A DNA stretch of 49,322 nucleotides from Leptolyngbyaceae cyanobacterium MAG.088 (lineage in GTDB: Bacteria > Cyanobacteriota > Cyanobacteriia > Phormidesmidales > Phormidesmidaceae), in contig JAHQVZ010000018.1 of NCBI GenBank assembly GCA_019634055.1, forward strand, positions 1-49,322, in the 5' to 3' direction. Both the position numbers and the translations under genes were made by a program. The notes beneath the pieces were generated by a model. That model was not told the DNA's origin. It made no database searches and worked only from the letters and a program-made list of their open reading frames with translations. Positions within the stretch are counted from its first letter, which is position 1, and the number at the start of each line of letters is the position of its first letter. This document shows, piece after piece, positions 19,389 through 27,560 of the stretch.

Positions 19389-20294
19389 TTATTCATAACC
19401 AAGGGTTTTTGAATATTCAAGCACTTCTGGTCTAAAACCTTTTTGATCTGACCTCCATTCTAGAGGACCGTCAAGATGGCTAGGAGCAATTCTGCGATAG
19501 CGATAGTCGGGCGATTTCAAAAAATTAATATCATTGCCCAAATGTGCCCCATAGGGACCAACACATGCGAACGGAGAATCCTGAGGCCGTAACATAGCCT
19601 CCAACGCTGCCTCACTCCAGGAAAGACCTGCCCATTCGCAAATTTGACGCAAGTAGATGTGGGGTTCATTCAGGACATCTTCTCCCCGCAATTGAAGTTG
19701 CTGATGTGCTGGAATCGTATCCAAAAAAGTGACAATCTTGCGCTGAGTTTTATACCAACTGAACTGAGGATCTAAAACTGGAGGATCGGTGGAGTAGTCA
19801 ATTGAGTTGGTCAACACGGCTAGCATGCCTTGAGCCAACTTCATGACAGACTGACCGTGGGTTCTGGGATGTCTCACCAAATGTAAGAAATAAGCGTCAG
19901 GAAACGCCTGTTGCATCGAGTACATGCTCTCCAGTCTGGCAGCATAAACAGGGCTTTTATCCACAATGCGGAGTGGACTGATATGGTCTGCCAATTCTTG
20001 GTAAAGTTCTGCGGTGGTGGAGTCCAAACGACGGTTAATCCAGCGGGAAGCCATCTCTATCGACTCCCGCGTTTGTTCACCAGCATAAAGTTGGGCTACA
20101 GTTCGCATCAATCCATGAATTTGAAACTGTCGAAACCCCTGAAACCTTTGCACTAATTGCCCCAGTGTTTCAGTAACAAATATGTTGAGCTCTGGCACTC
20201 CATAGGCTTCTGGGTGTTGGCCAATGATTGTTGAAATGACAGAAGTAAAGGATCTCGGTGAACCTAAAATAAAGAGGGGAGCAACAGGGGTCAT
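19389..20294 (-). CDS. Sulfotransferase family protein (ST1)
   Basis: PAPS 5'-loop-like FILGSPRSFTSVISTIIGQHPEAYGVPELNIF; IVDKSPVYAARLESM; YFLHLVRHPRTHGQSVMKL. Confidence 0.8.
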   Translation of the reverse strand: MTPVAPLFILGSPRSFTSVISTIIGQHPEAYGVPELNIFVTETLGQLVQRFQGFRQFQIHGLMRTVAQLYAGEQTRESIEMASRWINRRLDSTTAELYQELADHISPLRIVDKSPVYAARLESMYSMQQAFPDAYFLHLVRHPRTHGQSVMKLAQGMLAVLTNSIDYSTDPPVLDPQFSWYKTQRKIVTFLDTIPAHQQLQLRGEDVLNEPHIYLRQICEWAGLSWSEAALEAMLRPQDSPFACVGPYGAHLGNDINFLKSPDYRYRRIAPSHLDGPLEWRSDQKGFRPEVLEYSKTLGYE

Positions 20295-20324
20295 ACATCG
20301 ATACCCAAAATCTTTACGACGAAC

Positions 20325-21779
20325 TTAAGAGCCTAACCAAACTTCTAATCCACCAGATGGATTATGGTCATATGTCCATTCCCCATCAACGACTTTAGCC
20401 ACTTCAGGCCCAAATGGATTGGCAGTGCCAATAAAGAGTCCGTATGGGGTGGACACAATGTTCCGAACGCCATAGTTGAAGGCGTTGCCAAAACCAGATC
20501 GGGTGACTGGGAGCCAGTTCTCCCCATCGTGCGTTCTCCATAAATTGAACCCCCCTTGCCGATCAACGATCGTATCTAAGCCCACTTCTTCAAGCATTCT
20601 GAAAACCCGTCCTTTGCGATCGCGCAACCCTGCAAATTGCAACATCACACTCCAGTCGAGTGTTCCTGCATACAACCAGCCTTGGTGAACTCCCAACTTC
20701 CACAAATAGCCATTTGACAAACTATTAAACCCAGCCGGAATACCACTAAGCGGACTAATATCTCCCCTAGGATCTCCCATGATTAAATCCCAGGAACCAT
20801 CAGCATGAACTCGAATAATCTCTGCTCCTGCCGGACCAATATTATTTCGAATATCGTAACCGCCTCCCTGAATAGCTGTACCAATATAGAGGCTACCTTT
20901 GAAACCAACCATACTAGCGACGGATTGATTTAAACTACCGCGCTGTGCACCCCGCTCAATCACTAATGACCATTCATAGGGTGGCTCTCCTTCCAAAGAC
21001 GAACGCCACAGTTGAAATCCATGATTATTCAGAGTGCCAGCATATAGGTAATCCCCAAACCCCGCCACCTCAAAAATAGTACGGTTATCAGGATCTCCAA
21101 AGCCTGGAGTATTGATCGGACACCAAGTCCCTGCAGCAGGATCTTGAGTTTCATAAATGACAGACACACCCGAAGTATTAGGGTTGCTTCCGGCCGCACT
21201 GGTAGGAGCCGTTAACAATCTGCCCTTAAAGGGAATTAAGCATCGTAAACTAGTGATCGGTAAACCTATTAATCCAGGTTTTCCTACCTGCTTAAAATTA
21301 GTTCCATCGTCACTTCTAAGAATCAAAGGTCCATTACCTTTAGACCGCGAAAACGTAGACGTATAAATCGCAGGTTTCGGATCTGATTTCCCCTGAAAAG
21401 CAACCATACCCCGATAGCCAATTTCACGACTGTAGGTGGTCTTGCCATCGCTATCCTGTACTAAAGGCGCTTGCATCACACGTCGCCATTCGTCAGTTAA
21501 GATGCTATAGCGCCATATTTCGCCCCGCGCTGTTTGTTCAAACTCCTTAGAATAAAAAGGATGAGGGCAAAGAACTGGCCACATTTCTAAGTCGATCTGT
21601 TTATGGACATAGCGCGCACCAACCAGCAAAGAGCGAATCGTGCCAACGTAAAGATGATCCTCTAAATAGGCCATCGAATGAGCATAGGAGTTATGCCCAT
21701 CTCCTATACCATTCCTACAAATTTTTCTAAAACTTGTTTCTCTAAGCCCAGGTTTCGGCTCTGGATTAAAAACTTTCAT
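20325..21779 (-). CDS. Hypothetical protein with propeller-like repeats (P1), paralogous to the N-terminal half of 42184-44610
   Basis: Recurrent 'LYAGTxxxxGFQLWR', 'GSLYIGTAIQGGGYDIR', 'GWLYAGTLDWS', 'GGFNLWRTHDGENW' blocks, consistent with a beta-propeller. No enzyme motif recognised. Confidence 0.6.
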   Translation of the reverse strand: MKVFNPEPKPGLRETSFRKICRNGIGDGHNSYAHSMAYLEDHLYVGTIRSLLVGARYVHKQIDLEMWPVLCPHPFYSKEFEQTARGEIWRYSILTDEWRRVMQAPLVQDSDGKTTYSREIGYRGMVAFQGKSDPKPAIYTSTFSRSKGNGPLILRSDDGTNFKQVGKPGLIGLPITSLRCLIPFKGRLLTAPTSAAGSNPNTSGVSVIYETQDPAAGTWCPINTPGFGDPDNRTIFEVAGFGDYLYAGTLNNHGFQLWRSSLEGEPPYEWSLVIERGAQRGSLNQSVASMVGFKGSLYIGTAIQGGGYDIRNNIGPAGAEIIRVHADGSWDLIMGDPRGDISPLSGIPAGFNSLSNGYLWKLGVHQGWLYAGTLDWSVMLQFAGLRDRKGRVFRMLEEVGLDTIVDRQGGFNLWRTHDGENWLPVTRSGFGNAFNYGVRNIVSTPYGLFIGTANPFGPEVAKVVDGEWTYDHNPSGGLEVWLGS

Positions 21780-21909
21780 AGACTTATATCAGTCTGCAAT
21801 GCCGTCCATATACTCTCTTTTAAAAAAAGGAAAATAGATAGCCAAGGCAGTTATCTTACCTCAAAGACAACTATTTGGCCAAATAGCTGAAAAGCTATAA
21901 GTCAGAAAA

Positions 21910-21942
21910 ACTAAGCTCTGGAGTCATCCCCCAGAGCTTAGT
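21910..21942 (-). terminator. Rho-independent terminator downstream of the halogenase-like genes
   Basis: Perfect 12-bp stem ACTAAGCTCTGG / CCAGAGCTTAGT (21910-21921 and 21931-21942, 9-nt loop). On the minus strand the stem is followed by TTTTTCTGAC. Lies between the stop at 22026 and the next start at 21779. Confidence 0.85.
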
Positions 21943-22025
21943 AACAACAGGTTCTGCCAACTAAAACTTGAGTGCAGTGTGGGTGGGTTAAAACTCTTCA
22001 AAGAGTATCTTATCTATATGACTTA

Positions 22026-22922
22026 TTAACTAGCGGCAATAGGAGCTTGCAATAAGTCCCCCAGTCCTTTACCCGATGGAAGCTCAGCAATCTTATTTAC
22101 CCCTGAAGTATCCTTACCGCTGAGGAGAATACACCCCCAACGACTTAGATCCCAAGAACGTCCAAAGTGCTCAATCTTGCCATCTTCTAGAAAATGACCA
22201 TAAGCTTTTACATGAGGTTGAACGGCTCGGAAATTAACCCCCATACGACGCTTGGCAGAAGCATTAGGTGGAGAACCATGGAGAGTCCGTTGGTCAAAGA
22301 TGAAAAACTCCCCTGGCTGACATTCCATGTTTACCAACCGTGATTCATCCAAATCAAAATCGACCTGAACGTCATAGCCCATCAAACCTTTTTTATCGTT
22401 ACCAAAGTTTTGCAGCTGATCGTCTGGTTTTGTAATGACAGTTTTGTAATACTCTTTATGGCTGCCTTTTATAAACTGAACACAACCATTTTCCATAGTA
22501 GCTTCATCCAAAGCGATCCAAGTCGTCAGCTGAAACAGATTATCCGGTTCATTAGTTTCAAGAATAGGATTATCGACATACTCCTTAAATACATTGGCTC
22601 GATGCCAAACAGTAGCTGGCGCACCAGGGGGCTTAAAAAAGAAAGAAGAACGCCAAATCAACAGATCTGGTCCCAATAGACTAGTCAAGCGATCGCGCAC
22701 AGTTGGGTGTGTGAACAGGTCGTAGACGATACGCGAATCAAGATGTCGATCTCGAGGGCATTTTTCAAATCCATACACTGAGGATGGTGTATTAATCACC
22801 TCTTTTTCAATCTGCTGACGAATAACCGCCATTTCTTCAGGAGAACAAAGCTTAAACGGACCAATAAAGCCATTCTCATGAAAGGATGCAACCTGATCAG
22901 CTGTAAGTTTATAACTCATCAA
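22026..22922 (-). CDS. SyrB2-like nonheme Fe(II)/2OG halogenase candidate (PhyH superfamily), copy 1 (HRA)
   Basis: RDRHLDSRIVYDLFTHPTVRDRLTSLLGPDLLIWRSSFFFKPPGAPATVWHRANVFKEYV...LTTWIALDEATMENGCVQFIKGSHKEYY...EFFIFDQRTLHGSPPNASAKRRMGVNFR...IEHFGRSWDLSRWGCILLSG. The HxD position reads H-R-A (codons CAT CGA GCC). Confidence 0.88.
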   Translation of the reverse strand: MMSYKLTADQVASFHENGFIGPFKLCSPEEMAVIRQQIEKEVINTPSSVYGFEKCPRDRHLDSRIVYDLFTHPTVRDRLTSLLGPDLLIWRSSFFFKPPGAPATVWHRANVFKEYVDNPILETNEPDNLFQLTTWIALDEATMENGCVQFIKGSHKEYYKTVITKPDDQLQNFGNDKKGLMGYDVQVDFDLDESRLVNMECQPGEFFIFDQRTLHGSPPNASAKRRMGVNFRAVQPHVKAYGHFLEDGKIEHFGRSWDLSRWGCILLSGKDTSGVNKIAELPSGKGLGDLLQAPIAAS

Positions 22923-22998
22923 TCTCTCTCCTATAGTTGAGTCGAAAAAATCATCAGAAGTAAATACTAAATTTGTATCTATACAAAGCCTAATGCCC

Positions 22999-23901
22999 CT
23001 AGGAATAGGAGGGTGGTGTTACGATCCGATTATTACCGTCATCTTCTCCGGACAAGAGCAGACATCCCCAACGCTCAAGATTAAAGGTACGACCATAATG
23101 CTCAATTTTATTGTCATCTAGAAAATGGCGATACGCTCTTACGTCTGTTTTAATCGTTCGAAAATTCATACCGACTCTGCGACTATCGGTTTTATTAGGT
23201 AAAGAACCATGGATTGCTCTTTGATCGAAAATGAAAAATTCACCTGAAGCGCACTCCATATTCACGACACGATTGGGATCAAGCTCAAAATCAACTTTGA
23301 GGTCATATCCAAAAAAACCTTTTTTATCGTATCCAAAAGAAGACTTACCATCCTCCTTTATATTTGGTGCGGCATCAGGAGCAGATGTTTTTTGCACAAA
23401 ATATTCTTTGTTGGTGCCACCTGATATAAATTGAACACAGCCATTATCAAGGGTCGCATCGTCGATAGCAATCCACACCGTCAGCTGAAATAAATCATTA
23501 ATATCAGGCGGCTCTAAAATGGCATGCTCTACATATTCTTTGAAAAGATTTGCTCTATGCCAAACAGTTTCTGGAGCTCCAGCAGGCTTATAGAAAAAAG
23601 CCGATCGCCAAACCAAAAGATCAGGACCCAAAAGTTGCTGTAACCGATTACTTATACTGGACTGAGATATCATTTCATAGACAGAAGGACAGTCTAGATA
23701 ACGATCTCGACCAGTTTCAAACCCATAAACATCTGAAACAGTCCCAATAGCTTCATTCTCAACCCTCTGGCGCAATTTTCTCCAATCTTCAGCATCAGAG
23801 AAGAGGGGAAAGGGACCAACGAAACCATTATCATCAAAATACTGAACTTCCTCTTGAGTGAGTTCAACCCTGTAATCAGTAGCTAAAGAACTCATAACCA
23901 A
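22999..23901 (-). CDS. SyrB2-like nonheme Fe(II)/2OG halogenase candidate (PhyH superfamily), copy 2 (HRA)
   Basis: GRDRYLDCPSVYEMI...LLGPDLLVWRSAFFYKPAGAPETVWHRANLFKEYV...NGCVQFISGGTNKEYF...KKGFFGYDLKVDFELDPNRVVNMECASGEFFIFDQRAIHGSLPN...IEHYGRTFNLERWGCLLLSGEDDGNNRIV. The HxD position reads H-R-A. Confidence 0.88.
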   Translation of the reverse strand: MVMSSLATDYRVELTQEEVQYFDDNGFVGPFPLFSDAEDWRKLRQRVENEAIGTVSDVYGFETGRDRYLDCPSVYEMISQSSISNRLQQLLGPDLLVWRSAFFYKPAGAPETVWHRANLFKEYVEHAILEPPDINDLFQLTVWIAIDDATLDNGCVQFISGGTNKEYFVQKTSAPDAAPNIKEDGKSSFGYDKKGFFGYDLKVDFELDPNRVVNMECASGEFFIFDQRAIHGSLPNKTDSRRVGMNFRTIKTDVRAYRHFLDDNKIEHYGRTFNLERWGCLLLSGEDDGNNRIVTPPSYS

Positions 23902-23966
23902 GCACTCCTTGTGTAGATGAATAGTGAATTCAAAATTTTTCCAAACAACTCTTGGTAGAAATTCGA

Positions 23967-24866
23967 CTAAAGATTAGATAGTGGACGTTTCACCACAGGT
24001 CGCTCAGCAATAGGATTAAGCTTAAGAGCATTATCTCCCCCTAAAAGAGCACATCCCCACTTGGTTAGATCAAACGTAAATCCATAATGTTCAATCTTGC
24101 CAGCAGGTAGAAAATGAGCATAAGCCTTCACATTTGATTGAATAGTTCTAAAAGCAACCCCTAAACGACGCTTTTGTGAATTATTAGGTGGCGAACCATG
24201 GAGCAGACGCTGGGTAAAGATGAAAAACTGACCAGGCTTACACTGCATATTGACAACCTTATCCGGATCCACTTTGGTATCAAACTTAATGTCATAGCCA
24301 AAAAATCCTTGATCTTTCAATCCATAAGAAGTCGCCTCTTTCGCTCGACTTTCTTTAGTTACTTGATCAACAATCCCTTTCACCTTAAAGGTATTATGAG
24401 AGCCTGGAAGAAGTTGGACACAGCCATTTTCTACTGTAGATTCATCGATAGCGATCCAGGTTGTAAGCTGAAATAAACTTTCAGGATCAGGTGGCTCTAA
24501 AATTGGCTCATCAACAAATTCTTTAAACACATTAGTTTGATGCCACACCGTGGCAGGCGAGCCCGGTGGCTTCACAAAGAAACTGGATCTCCAGATCTGT
24601 AATTCTGCACCCAACAGTTGAGTCAAGTATGACTTGGGCACAGGATGAGTAATTAAGTCATATACAGCAGGGGAGTCGAGATGACGGTCCCGTCCCGTCT
24701 TCATACTAAATTCAGGAACCGGGGTTTCAGAAAAAATCTCTTCTTCGATGTTCCGACGATACTCTCCCATTTCCTCTGGGGTACACATGGTAAATGGCCC
24801 AATAAAGCCATTCTTATGAAAATCTTCAATTTGCTTTGGCGTAAGCGCCTGAGATGTTGGTAACAT
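23967..24866 (-). CDS. SyrB2-like nonheme Fe(II)/2OG enzyme (PhyH superfamily), copy 3 (HQT)
   Basis: GRDRHLDSPAVYDLITHPVPKSYLTQLLGAELQIWRSSFFVKPPGSPATVWHQTNVFKEFV...ENGCVQLLPGSH...QGFFGYDIKFDTKVDPDKVVNMQCKPGQFFIFTQRLLHGSPPNNSQKRRLGVAFR...IEHYGFTFDLTKWGCALLGG. The HxD position reads H-Q-T. Confidence 0.85.
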   Translation of the reverse strand: MLPTSQALTPKQIEDFHKNGFIGPFTMCTPEEMGEYRRNIEEEIFSETPVPEFSMKTGRDRHLDSPAVYDLITHPVPKSYLTQLLGAELQIWRSSFFVKPPGSPATVWHQTNVFKEFVDEPILEPPDPESLFQLTTWIAIDESTVENGCVQLLPGSHNTFKVKGIVDQVTKESRAKEATSYGLKDQGFFGYDIKFDTKVDPDKVVNMQCKPGQFFIFTQRLLHGSPPNNSQKRRLGVAFRTIQSNVKAYAHFLPAGKIEHYGFTFDLTKWGCALLGGDNALKLNPIAERPVVKRPLSNL

Positions 24867-25140
24867 GTCTGCACTAATCTATTATTATATTTTTACGATA
24901 AGTATCATTGATACTCAAGGGAAGTTGGAATAGTACTCCGATCTCTAATACTTCTCATCAAATCCTCACAGTTTAATCACAACAGCTAGGATTACCTCAT
25001 CCTGTTCGAGCAAGATGAATGGAAATATTCTCAAAGTATTTTTGGCGATCAATACTGCCATGGGCGCTAGCCTGTAGAGGGCAACTCACCGCTTTTGCTA
25101 ATTCTTCTGAATTATTACAGCGAACCATAAGAAATCAAAA

Positions 25141-26022
25141 TTAATCTTTTACTTGTTTAAGAAAGTTATTAGTTGCTTGAATAAACTCTTGAGGGCGGGA
25201 CATGGGAAAAAAATGGCCAGCTTTAGGTATCATCGATAGCTCCATCCTAGACCATAACTTTTTAAGCTCTCTAGCCGTGGCAACAGCTTGAGAATATTCT
25301 CCATAGACTCCCAGCTTCGGTTGAGATATCGCTGCTAGCTGTTCAATGGAAAAGGCCTCACATTGTAGAAAATCCTCTTTAGCCGTTGAAGTGGCTAGCA
25401 GTTTCAACCATCGAGCGGCAGTACGTTTCCCACTTTTTCCTGAAAATGGTGACAGTAAATCTTTCATGGGAGCAGATTGGCCAGGTTGTCGCAGCTGTGA
25501 TTCAGCCAGTTCCTGCAGCAATAGATAACCTGATTCTGGATCAGCTGGATCCAAAACGATCCCAGCAGCTTCTAGTGCGACTCGATACTTCTCCCAGTGA
25601 TACCAATCCTGTAAACGCTGTACGGGTTGCAAACACCTTAATCTGACATCAGCTAGCACGATGCTACTAACTCGATGACCATATTCACAAGCACAGTGTA
25701 GTACAACCGATCCACCAAAGCTATGGCCAATAAGATGAGACTTCGCAATGTCTAAATAATCCATGAGTTGAATTAAATCAGTAGCCATACTGGATGCTGT
25801 ATAACCACTCTGGGAGATCGAGCTCCGCCCATGCCCTCGCAAGTCAAATAAAATAATGCGATCAACAAAAGGTAAAAAATTAGAAGCAAGGTTATACCAG
25901 AAGGCCAAATTAGCACCTAAGCCATGAACCATGACCAAAGGAGCTAAACCCTCTAGCTGATCAGAAGACCGCTTTAGCTCAAAATAGTGGATATCGGCTT
26001 CCTTTAAAGAAACAATTGGCAA
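25141..26022 (-). CDS. Alpha/beta hydrolase, possibly a discrete counterpart of the CurM/OLS-type terminal thioesterase
   Basis: APLVMVHGLGANLAFWYNLASNFLPFVDRIILFDLRGHGRSSISQSGYTASSMATDLIQLMDYLDIAKSHLIGHSFGGSVVLHCA; C-terminal catalytic His in MIPKAGHFFPMSRPQEF. Directly downstream of the ACP-ST gene. Confidence 0.82.
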   Translation of the reverse strand: MPIVSLKEADIHYFELKRSSDQLEGLAPLVMVHGLGANLAFWYNLASNFLPFVDRIILFDLRGHGRSSISQSGYTASSMATDLIQLMDYLDIAKSHLIGHSFGGSVVLHCACEYGHRVSSIVLADVRLRCLQPVQRLQDWYHWEKYRVALEAAGIVLDPADPESGYLLLQELAESQLRQPGQSAPMKDLLSPFSGKSGKRTAARWLKLLATSTAKEDFLQCEAFSIEQLAAISQPKLGVYGEYSQAVATARELKKLWSRMELSMIPKAGHFFPMSRPQEFIQATNNFLKQVKD

Positions 26023-26083
26023 CTAACTACTCCTTCCTTGCAGGATAATGACTGTATTATCAAAGGTATACATAATCTTTCTC

Positions 26084-27418
26084 CTAGTCATCTTGGCTAT
26101 AGCCAAAAGTTGACGCCACATCCCAAGTCATTTGACTAAGAAAGTTCTCATGATGAAATTGCCGCCACTGATAAGCTACATCTGGATTGATTCGATCATG
26201 CAGATGAAACTTTAGATCTCCACTCATTTCAGATGCCACCTGCACACCATCTATCATCCTCTGCTGCTGATTTTGATAGGGTTCGAGCATATCAGCCGAA
26301 AACTCAACTCCCAAAAACTCACATAGCTTCTTTAACTGAGTTTCGGGATGCTGTACTAAGTTTTCAAAATGAAGTGAATGATAACGCTCCTCTGGAATTT
26401 GGTCTAAGAAGGAGAGAATATTCTTATGACTTAATGTCCAAGTCATCTCTGCTAATTCTCGACTAGAAAACTGACCTTGATGAGTCATAGGCGCAATACG
26501 TTCTAGTTTTGACCTTTCATAAGAATACGCCATGCCATAAGGATGCCGAATTAGATGAATGTAAAGAGGCCTATCAAAATTTGCCTCAGCTCGATTGAGA
26601 ATATTAAGATGCATAGCATAAGTTGGAGTCTTATCTACTAGCATCTGCTCCTCGGGCATCCAACCTTGCAAAAGGCTATAAAACTGTTGAGTACTAAGAT
26701 CGCGATTTTCAGCTGCTTCAACAAATTGTTGGGCAGACTCAGCACTACATTGTTTCAATTGCATTACCGATCGAATAGCACCCTGCAAAAGATGACTAGT
26801 AAATTGCCCATTCAGTGCCGCTTTTCGCTTTGCCAGGGTTGGATAAGTCAATAGATGCAGTTCTGGGGGCGCAAATAACCGAGAATGACCAGCTAAAAGG
26901 ATGCGGAGTAACGTTGAACCAGAACGTGGAGGAGATAGCACAAAAACCGCCCTCTTATTCTTAGGAGTAGACGGTGGTGTATCGATTGGCTGTTGAAACT
27001 GCGCAACTTTTTGATCAATGATTGCTTGAAAATCTGTAAATTGCTCTGGCGTAATACAGCTGGCTTCCGAAACCGCTGATGTATGCAAAGACGACTTTTC
27101 CACATCGACCAATGGACTCGACATAGTTAAACGACCACTGAGACGCCCTTCGACAAATTCAGCCAGGTCATTCACCCTCAAGTCATCTACATACTGACCG
27201 TTGTGCATCAACAAGTCATGGAATCCTAGTTTACGCTCATACTGTTCCTCAATTGCTACTACCAATTGAATAAAGTCTATAGATGAGAAGCCCAAATCTT
27301 CAACGAGCTGAGAGTCAAGACATATAGCTTCATCATGCTCTATGTCATCCCAATCTTGGGTAATGCCTTCAATAATTTCAATAATAGTCGCTTGAATACG
27401 TTGATCTAGTATCTGCAT
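26084..27418 (-). CDS. Acyl carrier protein-sulfotransferase fusion (PKS-type ACP-ST)
   Basis: ACP: DSQLVEDLGFSSIDFIQLVVAIEEQYERKLGF (phosphopantetheine Ser in GFSSIDF). ST: KRAVFVLSPPRSGSTLLRILLAGHSRLFAPPELHLLTYPTLAKRKAALNG...LVDKTPTYAMHLNILNRAEANF..YIHLIRHPYGMAYSYERSKLERI, resembling CurM / olefin synthase ST domains. Confidence 0.9.
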   Translation of the reverse strand: MQILDQRIQATIIEIIEGITQDWDDIEHDEAICLDSQLVEDLGFSSIDFIQLVVAIEEQYERKLGFHDLLMHNGQYVDDLRVNDLAEFVEGRLSGRLTMSSPLVDVEKSSLHTSAVSEASCITPEQFTDFQAIIDQKVAQFQQPIDTPPSTPKNKRAVFVLSPPRSGSTLLRILLAGHSRLFAPPELHLLTYPTLAKRKAALNGQFTSHLLQGAIRSVMQLKQCSAESAQQFVEAAENRDLSTQQFYSLLQGWMPEEQMLVDKTPTYAMHLNILNRAEANFDRPLYIHLIRHPYGMAYSYERSKLERIAPMTHQGQFSSRELAEMTWTLSHKNILSFLDQIPEERYHSLHFENLVQHPETQLKKLCEFLGVEFSADMLEPYQNQQQRMIDGVQVASEMSGDLKFHLHDRINPDVAYQWRQFHHENFLSQMTWDVASTFGYSQDD

Positions 27419-27560
27419 GAATTGAACCTCAAACTACCCTTAAGCATTAACTCTTCAAGACGATTGATATTGGCTGTTAATTGATCTTGGCTATTAGTGC
27501 TAGTGTCCACAAACTAGGAAACTGGAAAAGTTGGCTAGTCTTCAGAAAACTAAATTTCTT

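Noticed and set aside
22026-24866. Annotating the three tandem genes simply as phytanoyl-CoA dioxygenases
   Set aside because: The iron motif lacks the carboxylate in all three (HRA, HRA, HQT) and surrounding motifs look SyrB2-like, so the generic label would be misleading.
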